Shown: positions 18,526-27,359, counted from the stretch's first letter. The stretch: DNA of 64,000 bases from Casp-alpha2 sp036337015 (GCA_036337015.1 JAYZEZ010000002.1:132826-196825); one strand, 5' to 3'. Notes: a model not told the origin generated them from the letters alone. Made by a program: numbers and translations.

Positions 18526-19884
18526 ATGTTTCGCTCGCTTGTTTTTTTTGTTGTTGTTGGTTTCCTTATTTGGGCAGCGATCACTTTATCAGATTTTCCG
18601 GGTATAGTTTCATTAGAGTGGGCCGGGTGGCGGATCGATACTTCTTTTGCAGTTTTACTAATTTTGGTTACCATCTTTTCATTAGCCATTGCATTAATTT
18701 ACCAATTTATTCTATTTTTAAAGAAATCTCCAAAAAAAATACATGCGCGTTGGGCAGCTAAACGTCGTGAACGCGGGTATAGGGCTTTAACCCGAGGTAT
18801 GGTAGCCGTTGCTGCAGGTGATGCAAATGAGGCACAGCAACAAGCAGCCCTTGCTGGTAATTTGTTAAATGAGCCACCTCTTACATTGCTAGTATCAGCA
18901 CAAGCAGCACAGATGCGAGGTGACGAGGGTGCCGCCATAAAATACTTTAATGCTATGGTCAATCGATCCGACACTAAGTTTCTTGGCCTTAAAGGACTGT
19001 ATAATCAAGCTATTAAGCGTGGTGATAAAATCGAAGCATTGACTTTAGCAAGGCGCGCGCATCGCCTTGAACCAAAAAGCACTTGGGTCGCTAATGATAT
19101 GTGTAACCTTCAAATTAGTAATGGAAAATGGCTAGATGCAAAAGTCTCTACTTCAGATCTAGAAAAACTAAAGCTTATGGATTCTAAGACAGCACAGCGG
19201 CAAAAAGCAATACTCCACTATCAATTATCAGAAGAAGCCCGGAATAAGAGAGATTTAATCTCCGCCAAAAACTATTTACAAAAATGCATTAAGCAAGCAC
19301 CTGACTTTATCCCGGCCATAATCAAATTGTCAGCAGATTGGATTCAAGACGGAAAATCGTCCAAGGCTATAAAATTAATCGAGAAATCGTGGGAAACTTG
19401 CCCACATCCTGAATTAATAATTTCATATTTGAATGCCTGTGGCTCTAGCAAATCTATTGATAAAGTACGAGTAATTAAAAAATTAACACGTAAGTGCCCC
19501 GACCATATAGAGAGTTTAATCGCCTTGTCCCAATATTCAATTGAAGCCAAGTTGTGGGGAAAGGCGCGCCAATATTTAGAATTAGCTATGAAGAAAAATA
19601 CATCCCCAGCCAGTCGAGTGTTTCGAATGATGGCAGAATTAGAAAAAAAAGAAAATGCAGATCATGTTAGTGCTCACGATTGGTTGATTAAGGCCTCTCA
19701 AGCTAATGCTGATCCAATTTGGATCTGCAATAATTGTGGAAATAGTTCTAATTATTGGGCAGCCACTTGCGGTAAGTGTGAAAAATTTGACAGCTTTCGA
19801 TGGGGAGAGCCCTATCAAGTCGTTGAAAAAATAAAAGCAACAAAAATTAATAAAAAAAATAAAAGCCAAAAATCGCCTGACTAA
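18526..19884 (+). CDS. hemY: HemY family TPR membrane protein with zinc ribbon
   Basis: Two hydrophobic spans at about 4-20 and 41-66, then the HARWAAKRRERGYRALTRGMVAVAAGD region typical of proteobacterial HemY, TPR-like helices from about 120 to 390, and a C-terminal zinc ribbon with Cys 401, 404, 415 and 418 (CNNC and CGKC). The ribbon resembles that of LapB/YciM. Proteobacterial HemY is not protoporphyrinogen oxidase; it is a membrane scaffold linked to haem synthesis by gene order. The tail is Lys-rich. Confidence 0.88.
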   Translation: MFRSLVFFVVVGFLIWAAITLSDFPGIVSLEWAGWRIDTSFAVLLILVTIFSLAIALIYQFILFLKKSPKKIHARWAAKRRERGYRALTRGMVAVAAGDANEAQQQAALAGNLLNEPPLTLLVSAQAAQMRGDEGAAIKYFNAMVNRSDTKFLGLKGLYNQAIKRGDKIEALTLARRAHRLEPKSTWVANDMCNLQISNGKWLDAKVSTSDLEKLKLMDSKTAQRQKAILHYQLSEEARNKRDLISAKNYLQKCIKQAPDFIPAIIKLSADWIQDGKSSKAIKLIEKSWETCPHPELIISYLNACGSSKSIDKVRVIKKLTRKCPDHIESLIALSQYSIEAKLWGKARQYLELAMKKNTSPASRVFRMMAELEKKENADHVSAHDWLIKASQANADPIWICNNCGNSSNYWAATCGKCEKFDSFRWGEPYQVVEKIKATKINKKNKSQKSPD

Positions 19885-19928
19885 AACTAGGGTGAAACAC
19901 TTCTATTACATGAAGGAATTAAAAGAAG

Positions 19929-20762
19929 TTGGAAAACAAAGTATCGCCTATAAAAACTTATCGAGAATTTGTTAAGGATGAAACAATTTCCATTCGCACA
20001 CGAACAATTTTGAGGAATGGATTGATAGGATTGCTTTCTTATAAAAGAACGCCAAATAAACCTGGCATAAGATTTCCTTATTACCATCACATCTTTGATG
20101 ATGAGCGTAAGGGATTCGAACGACAATTGAAATACATGGCTAATTTGGGTGAATTCATCAGTCTCAATGACGCCGTTACACTCCTGACTAACAACGATCC
20201 TATAGATGGACATTATTTTTGTATAACTTTTGACGATGGGTTCAAAAACTGGGCTACAAATGCGGCGCCTTTATTGCTGGATGCAGGAGCTACTGCAACA
20301 TTTTTTATAGTCACTGGATACATCGGAACTTCGATTGAATCTGACCAAAAAAAACTCTTAGGCTTTTATAAGAACAATGATCGACTTATGGAATTTTTGA
20401 GCTGGAACGATTGCCGGGCCTTGACAGATGCCGGTATGATTATCGGCTCCCATACAATTAATCATGCCCACTTAGCAAGTTTAACCGATGATGAGGCAAG
20501 GTTAGAATTAAAGGGGTCTAAAAAAATAATTGAGGAAAAACTAGGGCGTCCATGCGATCATTTTTGTTGCCCCTATGGAATTGAAGGAAAGGATTTTTTT
20601 AGCAAAAATCATCCTAAAATGGCAAAAGAAATTGGATACAAATCTTTTCTAACAGGCCAACGTGGCTCAATGCACAAGGGAACGTCAGATATGATAATAA
20701 AGCGTGATCATTTGTTAGCTGGTTGGGACAACTATCAGCTTAAATACTTTTTTTCATCATGA
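19929..20762 (+). CDS. Polysaccharide deacetylase (NodB domain)
   Basis: Carbohydrate esterase family 4 fold. TFDDG at residues 100-104 supplies the catalytic base and a metal Asp, SHTINHAHL at 174-182 the metal-binding His175 and His179, and CCPYG near 214 the substrate-groove motif. No signal peptide is seen, so it may act on a cytosolic or lipid-linked glycan. The start is TTG at 19929; no ATG precedes the domain. Its last four bases overlap the start of the next gene, so the two are translationally coupled. Confidence 0.82.
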   Translation: MENKVSPIKTYREFVKDETISIRTRTILRNGLIGLLSYKRTPNKPGIRFPYYHHIFDDERKGFERQLKYMANLGEFISLNDAVTLLTNNDPIDGHYFCITFDDGFKNWATNAAPLLLDAGATATFFIVTGYIGTSIESDQKKLLGFYKNNDRLMEFLSWNDCRALTDAGMIIGSHTINHAHLASLTDDEARLELKGSKKIIEEKLGRPCDHFCCPYGIEGKDFFSKNHPKMAKEIGYKSFLTGQRGSMHKGTSDMIIKRDHLLAGWDNYQLKYFFSS

Positions 20763-21895
20763 CAAATTCGTTAAGGGCCCAATTACGAAATGCAACCTTG
20801 GATGATGCTTTATCAATCACTGAATTCCTAGTGGAATTGGGATTAAGCATGCCTAAAGGAAAAGATAATATTTTGTTACATTGGGAGGAGTTATGGCGCA
20901 ACAACCCAGCTTTAAAGCATCATGGCAACACCCCGGAACTAGGGTGGGTTCTAGAAGATGCAAATAACCTAGTTGGATTTTTTGGAAACATTCCTCAAGT
21001 CTCTTATTTTCACGGAACGCCTGTTCGTGTATCAAGCGCCCGTGCCTGGGCAGTACACAAAGCCTATCGAAATCAAACAGACCAATTGTGTAGGGCCTTT
21101 TTTAATCAAAGGAGTGCAGATGTAGTGCTAATTTCATCTGCCAACGCTCCTGCTGGAAAACGATGCCTTGAATTTGGTGCTTCTGCAATTCCACAGCCAG
21201 ATTATGAAAAAATCCTTTTTTGGGTGCTTAATGCAAGCGCATTTTTACGCGCTGGACTAAGAAAAAAAGGCTACGGTGGTTTGGCTGCTAATTTTTTTGG
21301 TATATTAGGAGCAGTGGCTTTAAATGCTCGAATGCGATTAGGAGGACAACGGCCTTTTTCAATTATTAATGGAATTACGATAAAAACCATTAATGATATT
21401 GATCTTAGTTTTGATCAACTATGGCTAAAAAAAATAAAGGAGTTACCAGACCAATTTTTATCTTGTAGAAACGCTGAAACGCTGCGTTGGTATTTTAAGC
21501 TTAGCTCATCATCGGCGCAAACTCGAATTATTTGTCATAAAACTAAGGGTGAATTGAACGGTTATGCCGTGGTCGTTCGTGAAGACGTGCCAAACATAGG
21601 ACTCAAAAGATTAAAGATTGCAGATATATTTGTTTCCAAGAATGACCCCGCTATAATAGATGCACTACTAACTGCTGCATATGAATATGGATTAGCAAAG
21701 AGGTGTGATGTTCTTGAAATTATCGGTTTGGACAAAACCCTACGCAGCCAAGTTCTAAAACATAAACCATTCTCACGGTCCATGGCAGTATTCCCGTTCT
21801 ATTATAAAGCTTTAAGGCAAGACTTGCAGAAGCCATTAAACTCAGAAAATAGCTGGTCTGCAACCGCCTATGACGGTGACACCGCTTTACTTTAA
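20759..21895 (+). CDS. GNAT/acyltransferase-like protein
   Basis: 378 residues. The N-terminus (AQLRNATLDDALSITEFLVE) reads like the first strand and helix of a GNAT domain, and GWVLEDANNLVGFFGNIP and a second segment near 255-345 (GYAVVVREDVP, LKIADIFVSK) resemble the central strands, which suggests a double-GNAT or FemAB-like layout. No acetyl-CoA P-loop can be named with confidence. Coupling to a polysaccharide deacetylase suggests that it acylates the same glycan after deacetylation; that is inference. Confidence 0.5.
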   Translation: MTNSLRAQLRNATLDDALSITEFLVELGLSMPKGKDNILLHWEELWRNNPALKHHGNTPELGWVLEDANNLVGFFGNIPQVSYFHGTPVRVSSARAWAVHKAYRNQTDQLCRAFFNQRSADVVLISSANAPAGKRCLEFGASAIPQPDYEKILFWVLNASAFLRAGLRKKGYGGLAANFFGILGAVALNARMRLGGQRPFSIINGITIKTINDIDLSFDQLWLKKIKELPDQFLSCRNAETLRWYFKLSSSSAQTRIICHKTKGELNGYAVVVREDVPNIGLKRLKIADIFVSKNDPAIIDALLTAAYEYGLAKRCDVLEIIGLDKTLRSQVLKHKPFSRSMAVFPFYYKALRQDLQKPLNSENSWSATAYDGDTALL

Positions 21896-21934
21896 TTTAA
21901 AAACACCTAAAGGCCTCTCTTTTATGTGAACAAG

Positions 21935-21964
21935 TTGGACTACAAGAAATCCTTAGAGTATATA
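21935..21964 (+). promoter_or_regulatory. Candidate promoter of tRNA-Thr
   Basis: TTGGAC (21935-21940) and TATATA (21959-21964) are spaced by 18 bases and end 16 bases before the mature tRNA 5' end, a sensible geometry for a sigma-70 promoter. Confidence 0.45.
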
Positions 21965-21980
21965 GAAATTAGGTGGGTAT

Positions 21981-22056
21981 GCCGCTTTAGCTCAGTTGGT
22001 AGAGCACAGCATTCGTAATGCTGGGGTCACAAGTTCGAATCTTGTAAGCGGCACCA
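21981..22056 (+). tRNA. tRNA-Thr (anticodon CGT)
   Basis: A complete 76-base cloverleaf with encoded CCA. The acceptor GCCGCTT pairs with AAGCGGC, the D arm is GCTC/GAGC around AGTTGGTA, the anticodon stem CAGCA/TGCTG encloses TTCGTAA (anticodon CGT, reads ACG), and the T arm ACAAG/CTTGT encloses TTCGAAT. It marks the boundary between the deacetylase pair and the sugar-nucleotide operon. Confidence 0.97.
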
Positions 22057-22287
22057 CCTGATTATCCCAATAATATCCATCTTCAGTAGTGAGTAAGGCA
22101 ACCTGTGAACAGAAGGTGAAGTCGTACTGCAACAACATGCCACGTGTAATGGGATGCTATCAGTTTATCTCTTGCGGTAATACCCAAAACAATGAAAGAA
22201 TCTCTCGTTCACATATGACTATATCTGGATGAACTGGTTGTTTTTAAAACTTTATTTATTTGTTTGTCTATCATGAATCATAAAGGC

Positions 22288-23019
22288 TTAAATAAAAGGC
22301 GCTAGAAGCTCCGGGGCACGCTCAAAATCTTCCGGAGTGCCAATATCAATAAAGATGCCTTCCCCTATAAAAGCTGCGAGTGTACAAGATGGCAATTTTG
22401 TGAAAACATCATACTCTAAAGATGATCCAGGCATATGACAAATTGTCTCAAGCATGGCTGTAGAGAACAGATAAATACCGGTGCTAATTATGCCAGGCCC
22501 AGTTTTTTTAGGATTTTTTTCACAAAAGGCCTGAACTTTTCCATCACTAGAAATTTTCAACTGACCAAACCGCGTTGTATCATCAACATTAGAACAAAGA
22601 ATCGACGCCTTTTGACTGCCTGCTTTAAAAGAATGAACAAATTTACATAAGTCAGCGGAAAAAAAACTATCTCCGTTCATAATCAATACAGGGTTTGTAT
22701 TAATCTGCTGACGCACAAATCTTATGCTACCTGCAGTACCCAAAGGACTTGATTCAACTTTGATAATAATTTCAATCCCATCAGGCGGATTAGAATTTAT
22801 ATATTGTAAAATGTTTTCCGCTAAATAACCTAGGGATAGCACCACACGCTGTACACCAAAATATTTTAGTCTAGAAATTAACAAGTCTAAAAAAAATTTA
22901 TTGCCAATTGGCGCTAGTAGCTTTGGTGTGTTTCCTAGTGTATTTTTAATTCTCGTTCCCTGACCACCAGCCAAAATCACAATATCGATGTTCTTTAAGC
23001 AGTCCAAAAGAGAAACCAT
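22288..23019 (-). CDS. Sugar nucleotidyltransferase (HddC/RmlA-like)
   Basis: 243 residues. IVILAGGQGTRIKN near residues 12-25 is the nucleotidyltransferase signature, followed by PKLLAPIGNKFFLDLL, VLSLGYLAE, VESSPLGTAGSIRF, LIMNGDSFF (metal Asp) and FIDIGTPEDFERA. The closest pattern I recognise is D-glycero-D-manno-heptose-1-phosphate guanylyltransferase, but mannose or hexose-1-phosphate transferases are similar. ATG at 23019 is chosen over a TTG one codon earlier. Last gene of a five-gene minus-strand operon. Confidence 0.82.
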   Translation of the reverse strand: MVSLLDCLKNIDIVILAGGQGTRIKNTLGNTPKLLAPIGNKFFLDLLISRLKYFGVQRVVLSLGYLAENILQYINSNPPDGIEIIIKVESSPLGTAGSIRFVRQQINTNPVLIMNGDSFFSADLCKFVHSFKAGSQKASILCSNVDDTTRFGQLKISSDGKVQAFCEKNPKKTGPGIISTGIYLFSTAMLETICHMPGSSLEYDVFTKLPSCTLAAFIGEGIFIDIGTPEDFERAPELLAPFI

Positions 23020-23027
23020 CAAAATAA

Positions 23028-23972
23028 CTAAACGTTAGAATAAGTTGAATTACGGATCATCCGATAGCCTTTTTTTAGCTCTATAATACCATCGTCCAAT
23101 GAATATTTTGGGACAAACCCCGTGGCCTCAATTTTTTCATTAGACACAATATAATCACGCTTGTCAGGATCTTCTCCAATGGGTGCTTCTAAAAAAGAAA
23201 AATTAGGTATATGTGTTTTTATTTTTTTGCAAAGCTCCAATTTAGAAAGATTAGCATCTGACAAACCAACATTGTACGACTGGCCCTTCATATCATTAAA
23301 ATTTTTAAAAACATGACAAAATGCCCTAGCAACATCCCGAATATGTATGTAGTTACGCTTAAAATGACTTTCAAATAACACCACAGTGCGATCAAAAACT
23401 GCACGATAAACAAAATCGTTAACCAGTAAATCTATACGAGGCCGTGGCGACATCCCAAATACTGTGGCAAGACGAAATGATACAGAGTTTTTTCTTTCCA
23501 TTACGGCAGCCTCTGCAGAAACCTTGTCCCGACCGTAAAGCGAAACTGGATTCAATGGCGAATTCTCTGTGCACAATTTACCATCTTCTCCAATTCCATA
23601 TCCGGAATTCGTATTTGGCAAAACTACCAACTGTTCAGAACTCAACATCTCAAGCAACATTAATACGGCATCTAAATTTGTACTAGTAGCTGCAATGGGA
23701 TCTTTATCACACAATGGAGCCCCAACCAGGCCTGCAAGGGGGACTATAATATCAGCATCATTAATTAATTTTTTGATTGTATTCTTATCCCTAGCATCTC
23801 CATTGACTAAATTAAACCGTGGATGGTGACATACGCCTGCTAGGCTAGACTGGCGCCACATAAAATTATCTAAAACAGTCACTGAATGTCCAACATGAAG
23901 AAATACTGGTGTTAAAACTGAGCCCAGATAACCTGCACCTCCAGTAATTAGAATATTTTTTCCATCTGTCAT
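23028..23972 (-). CDS. NAD-dependent sugar epimerase/dehydratase (extended SDR)
   Basis: 314 residues with ILITGGAGYLGSVL at 7-20 (NAD site), LPNTNSGYG near 118-126 and the catalytic pair Tyr146/Lys150 in SLYGRDKVSAE. The substrate is a nucleotide sugar by family; epimerase, reductase and dehydratase roles cannot be separated here. It lies between the ColD-type enzyme and the nucleotidyltransferase and probably acts as the reductase or epimerase that finishes the keto-sugar, as ColC does in colitose synthesis. That role is inference. Confidence 0.8.
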   Translation of the reverse strand: MTDGKNILITGGAGYLGSVLTPVFLHVGHSVTVLDNFMWRQSSLAGVCHHPRFNLVNGDARDKNTIKKLINDADIIVPLAGLVGAPLCDKDPIAATSTNLDAVLMLLEMLSSEQLVVLPNTNSGYGIGEDGKLCTENSPLNPVSLYGRDKVSAEAAVMERKNSVSFRLATVFGMSPRPRIDLLVNDFVYRAVFDRTVVLFESHFKRNYIHIRDVARAFCHVFKNFNDMKGQSYNVGLSDANLSKLELCKKIKTHIPNFSFLEAPIGEDPDKRDYIVSNEKIEATGFVPKYSLDDGIIELKKGYRMIRNSTYSNV

Positions 23973-23995
23973 GAGCTCAAGGGCTTCCTGCTTGT

Positions 23996-25159
23996 TTAAA
24001 GAGAGTTTAATATATCACGTAATTTTAATATTTGTTGACTTAGATCATAAGGATGGTTGCCAACAAAAAACCCTTGATCATGAACAATATCAGCATTCGC
24101 TAATTGGTCTACAATATCATAATCAAAATATTTTATCGCATCGTGGCGAGGGAAGCATCCTCCAGTTACCATCCTAAATCCTATTTCAGCTTCTTTCAAA
24201 GGAGCAAAAACATCTGTCCTATCTAAACCAGATTCTGGCCGCACAATCATAGGAAAACAAAATGATGAACTTTTTCCATTTTCACGTTGAATTATAAAAT
24301 TTTTATGACCTGTAAAACAATCTTGAAATAGCTTTAGATTAGCGCGTCTCTGAGCTGTCATCTTAGGTAGTTTTTTCAACTGCTCTAACCCAACTGCTGC
24401 ATTAATCTCCTGTGGGCGCACATTGTAGCCAGGCAGGACAAACCGATAAGCCTCCGCAAATGAATCCTCACCAGGAGGAAATATCTTTGCATCTTTAGGA
24501 ACATCGCGCACCCAACCATGGGCTCTTATAGATCTACAAAGGCCATCTATTTCCATAGAGTTTGTTAGGACCATACCGCCTTCGCCAGTAGAAATGTGGT
24601 GGGAGAAGAAAAAGCTGAAAGTACTTATATCGCCAAATGTGCCTGCTTTTTTGTCCCCTAATTCTGCATCAAGTGACTCACAATTATCTTCAAACATAAA
24701 AAGCTCGTTTGCATCTGCAAAAGATCGAATTTCATCAAGAGCCGCAGGATTTCCAAGAATGCTAACTGCAAAGATCGCCCGTGTTTTTGGACTTAAAGCA
24801 TTTTTTAACTGTGAGACATCAATGTTTAAAGTATCTATTTCAACATCTACAAAACGTAATTTAAGTCCATATTGTTGCAAGGGATGATAAGTGGTCGACC
24901 AAGAAATTGCTGGAACAATTATTTCATCTCCTGGCAATAGAGGAGAGGTTGTTAAATAAAATAAGCTGGCAACTGCAATAAGATTGGCCGAAGATCCAGA
25001 ATTAACCATAATGGCATACTTAGAACCATGGTAATCAGCAAATGCCTTCTCAAAGGCTTCAACTTCAGGACCAAGAGTATAGCGACCACTGTCTAATACA
25101 CGCTCGATAGCTTCACGTTCCTCTCGCCCCCAAGTGTCGGCTGCAAGTTCCCAAAACAT
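23996..25159 (-). CDS. ColD-type nucleotide-sugar 3-dehydrase (DegT/DnrJ/EryC1 fold)
   Basis: 387 residues over the whole aspartate-aminotransferase fold. SGSSANL binds the PLP phosphate, FEDNCES at 156-162 supplies the pyridine-binding Asp, and FFFSHHISTGEGGM at 183-196 stands where aminotransferases have the Schiff-base Lys: here it is His188. This His, and SWSTTYHPLQQYG, IRAHGWVRD and FVLPGYNVRP, match GDP-4-keto-6-deoxy-D-mannose 3-dehydrase (ColD), in which the same replacement turns the enzyme into a C3 deoxygenase. So the product is probably a 3-deoxy- or 3,6-dideoxy-4-keto sugar. Its start is one base from the end of the thiamine-enzyme beta gene. RfbH-type enzymes are the alternative. 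Confidence 0.85.
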   Translation of the reverse strand: MFWELAADTWGREEREAIERVLDSGRYTLGPEVEAFEKAFADYHGSKYAIMVNSGSSANLIAVASLFYLTTSPLLPGDEIIVPAISWSTTYHPLQQYGLKLRFVDVEIDTLNIDVSQLKNALSPKTRAIFAVSILGNPAALDEIRSFADANELFMFEDNCESLDAELGDKKAGTFGDISTFSFFFSHHISTGEGGMVLTNSMEIDGLCRSIRAHGWVRDVPKDAKIFPPGEDSFAEAYRFVLPGYNVRPQEINAAVGLEQLKKLPKMTAQRRANLKLFQDCFTGHKNFIIQRENGKSSSFCFPMIVRPESGLDRTDVFAPLKEAEIGFRMVTGGCFPRHDAIKYFDYDIVDQLANADIVHDQGFFVGNHPYDLSQQILKLRDILNSL

Positions 25160-26221
25160 CTAAAAAGGACCTCGAAAGGCTACTTCATGCGGCAGAATTG
25201 GTTCAACATCTGGCTTCCATTGTTTTTCCTTGGGACGAACCATTGAAAAGGCTCGAGTGGCAATCGAAGCGGCGTTTGGATAAAAAAGTTTTTCTAACGT
25301 GGGAGTTGTTGGGCAAGTCGTAGAAGCATAGCCCATCCGACCAACCGACGACAAACTTGCCTGTTCACACACAGCAGCAACAATTTCAGCTCCCGCTCCA
25401 GCAGTAGTCCATGCATTATCAACTACGAGTAGTTTTCCAGTTCGTTTTGCAGAACTTGCAATGGAATCTATGTCCAAAGGCATAAGTGATACTGGGTCAA
25501 TGACTTCAGCAGAAATACCAACTTCAGATAGCAAATCTCTGGCAGCCAAGCATTCTATAAGCATATAGGAGATGCCAACAAGCGTTATATCTGAGCCCTC
25601 TCCAACAACTCGAGCGTTCCCAAAATCAACTATATATGGATCCACTGGCACTGGAGCGTCGGTTGAATATAATAAACGATGTTCAACAAATATTACGGGA
25701 TTGTTATCTCGAATGGCAGCCATCATACACCCCTTCGCATCATAGGCATTTGTAGGCGCCACAACTTTAAGGCCAGGAACATGCATGAACATGGAATGCA
25801 AGCCTTGACTATGCTGAGCACCCTGGCCCCATGATTTTCCTATGATAGACCGAGCAACCATTGGAACCTTAGTTTGCCCCCCGTACATATAATGCGCCTT
25901 AGCAGCCATATTGATTAGTTGGTTCATGCATAAAAGTAAGAAATCCATGCGTATATGAACATGAATGGGGCGCATACCAGCCATCGCCGAACCAATACAA
26001 ATACCGGTAATCGCATCTTCTGATAGAGGTGTATCCATCACACGCTCAGATCCAAATTTTTCTAATAAACCTTGTGTTGTTCCTTGTATCCCCTTGTGAT
26101 CATCAACGTTAAGGCCAATAACAAAAACGTTTTCATCCAATTCCATTTCTTGTTCGACTGCTTCATTCAATGCATCGACATAACTCAGGATTCTAACATT
26201 TAAATCAGTCTGCGTAGACAT
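25160..26221 (-). CDS. Thiamine-diphosphate E1-type enzyme, beta subunit
   Basis: 353 residues from ATG 26221, preceded by AAAGGAG; a longer frame to 26284 lies inside the alpha gene. It shows the transketolase pyrimidine-binding domain (SYVDALNEAVEQEM, DDHKGIQGTTQGL, MDTPLSEDAITGICIGSAMAG with the Glu that activates thiamine) and the C-terminal transketolase domain (IDPVSLMPLDIDS, VVDNAWTTAGAGAEI). No lipoyl domain is fused, and no E2 or E3 gene is nearby. Sits between alpha subunit and the ColD-type gene, so a role in sugar-nucleotide synthesis is more likely than in pyruvate dehydrogenase. Confidence 0.85.
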   Translation of the reverse strand: MSTQTDLNVRILSYVDALNEAVEQEMELDENVFVIGLNVDDHKGIQGTTQGLLEKFGSERVMDTPLSEDAITGICIGSAMAGMRPIHVHIRMDFLLLCMNQLINMAAKAHYMYGGQTKVPMVARSIIGKSWGQGAQHSQGLHSMFMHVPGLKVVAPTNAYDAKGCMMAAIRDNNPVIFVEHRLLYSTDAPVPVDPYIVDFGNARVVGEGSDITLVGISYMLIECLAARDLLSEVGISAEVIDPVSLMPLDIDSIASSAKRTGKLLVVDNAWTTAGAGAEIVAAVCEQASLSSVGRMGYASTTCPTTPTLEKLFYPNAASIATRAFSMVRPKEKQWKPDVEPILPHEVAFRGPF

Positions 26222-27167
26222 GACTGAAAAGCTCCTTTGAATCTGGCCACGGACTATCTTCCGCAAATTTAACTGCCTCGGCAATTTTCTTTTCTATATC
26301 AATATCAATAGCTTGACGTTTTAAATCTGTGAGCATTTTTGCTGTGGTAGTTAATGGGTCATTTTTCTGCCAAAAAGTTAGCTCGTCTCGAGAACGATAA
26401 TCTTCATCATAATCCTCCCCTGGGCCAACGTGTTCGCGCCAACGATACGTCTTACATTCCATAAATTGTGGCCCTTCGCCTGAGCGAATAGCGTTCAACG
26501 CAGCTTTAGCGGTTTGACGAATTGCAAAAACATCGCCATCACTAATTTCATGTGTAGAAATAGAATAAGTGCTAACTCTTTCACACAAGGCCTCCTTTGC
26601 CCAACGATTAGATAAAGGCGAATGAATGGCAAAACCATTGTTTTCACAAACAAATAAAATCGGCAGATTATGTAGAGATGCAAAATTTAGTGTTTCTGAA
26701 AAAACACCTTCTTCAGTCGCGCCGTCACCAAAAAAACAAACCGTGACCCGACCTAAATTTTCACGTTTTAAGGCAAGGGCATATCCTGCGGCTACAGGAA
26801 TAGTTGTTCCAACAACAGCCGACATGCCAAGAACACCCGCTTTCATATCAATGAGGTGCATAGACCCTGCTTTTCCACCAGCTCCACCCGTACCCTTGCC
26901 ATAAAGCTCTGCAAACATTTGGTTTAAATTTCCACCCTTTGCAAGGTAGGCAGCATGTCCACGATAGGTTGCCGACATAATATCATTTTTTTCAAGGACA
27001 TCGCATACACCAACCGACACGGATTCCTGTCCAATTGATAGATGAACTGGGCTTTTAATTTTATCCGAAGGATAGATGCGGGCTATCTCTTCTTCAGTAC
27101 GCCTAATTAATCGCAGAGAATAATATACCCTTGCCAGCATTTCCGGATCAGGGCATTTTACGCTCAT
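26205..27167 (-). CDS. Thiamine-diphosphate E1-type enzyme, alpha subunit
   Basis: 320 residues from ATG 27167, with GGAAG upstream. The thiamine-binding motif runs from GDGATEEG at 147-154 to ENN at 175-177, with YRGHAAYLAKG and GAGGKAGSMHL before it as in acetoin/pyruvate dehydrogenase E1 alpha. Its end overlaps the beta-subunit start by 17 bases. First gene of the operon alpha-beta-ColD-SDR-nucleotidyltransferase. The family decarboxylates a 2-oxo acid and transfers the two-carbon unit; here the acceptor may be a keto-sugar. Confidence 0.85.
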   Translation of the reverse strand: MSVKCPDPEMLARVYYSLRLIRRTEEEIARIYPSDKIKSPVHLSIGQESVSVGVCDVLEKNDIMSATYRGHAAYLAKGGNLNQMFAELYGKGTGGAGGKAGSMHLIDMKAGVLGMSAVVGTTIPVAAGYALALKRENLGRVTVCFFGDGATEEGVFSETLNFASLHNLPILFVCENNGFAIHSPLSNRWAKEALCERVSTYSISTHEISDGDVFAIRQTAKAALNAIRSGEGPQFMECKTYRWREHVGPGEDYDEDYRSRDELTFWQKNDPLTTTAKMLTDLKRQAIDIDIEKKIAEAVKFAEDSPWPDSKELFSHVYAD

Positions 27168-27359
27168 GAGCACTTCCAAAGAGGTAAAGTGTATAAATTT
27201 GCAATAACGGTTTTAACTTCCTATTTGACAGCAACGCACCAAATTCTAAAGAAGTAATTAAGAAAAAACCTTTACCACTTTAGCAATTGGCACGTTATCA
27301 GATTTCGTCAGCTTTACAGGCTATACCAAACGTGTTGGTTTTAACAAACCTTAACTCTG

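Noticed and set aside
22089..22232. 47-codon Cys-containing frame after tRNA-Thr as a gene
   Set aside because: GTG start without a ribosome-binding site and no recognisable family; kept only as a remark in the findings.
25160..27167. Calling the alpha/beta pair pyruvate dehydrogenase E1
   Set aside because: No E2, E3 or lipoyl domain is present and the genes are embedded in a nucleotide-sugar operon; only the enzyme family is claimed.
27330..27350. GGTTT/AAACC inverted repeat after the BI-1 gene
   Set aside because: On the minus strand it is not followed by a T run, so it does not meet the terminator pattern.
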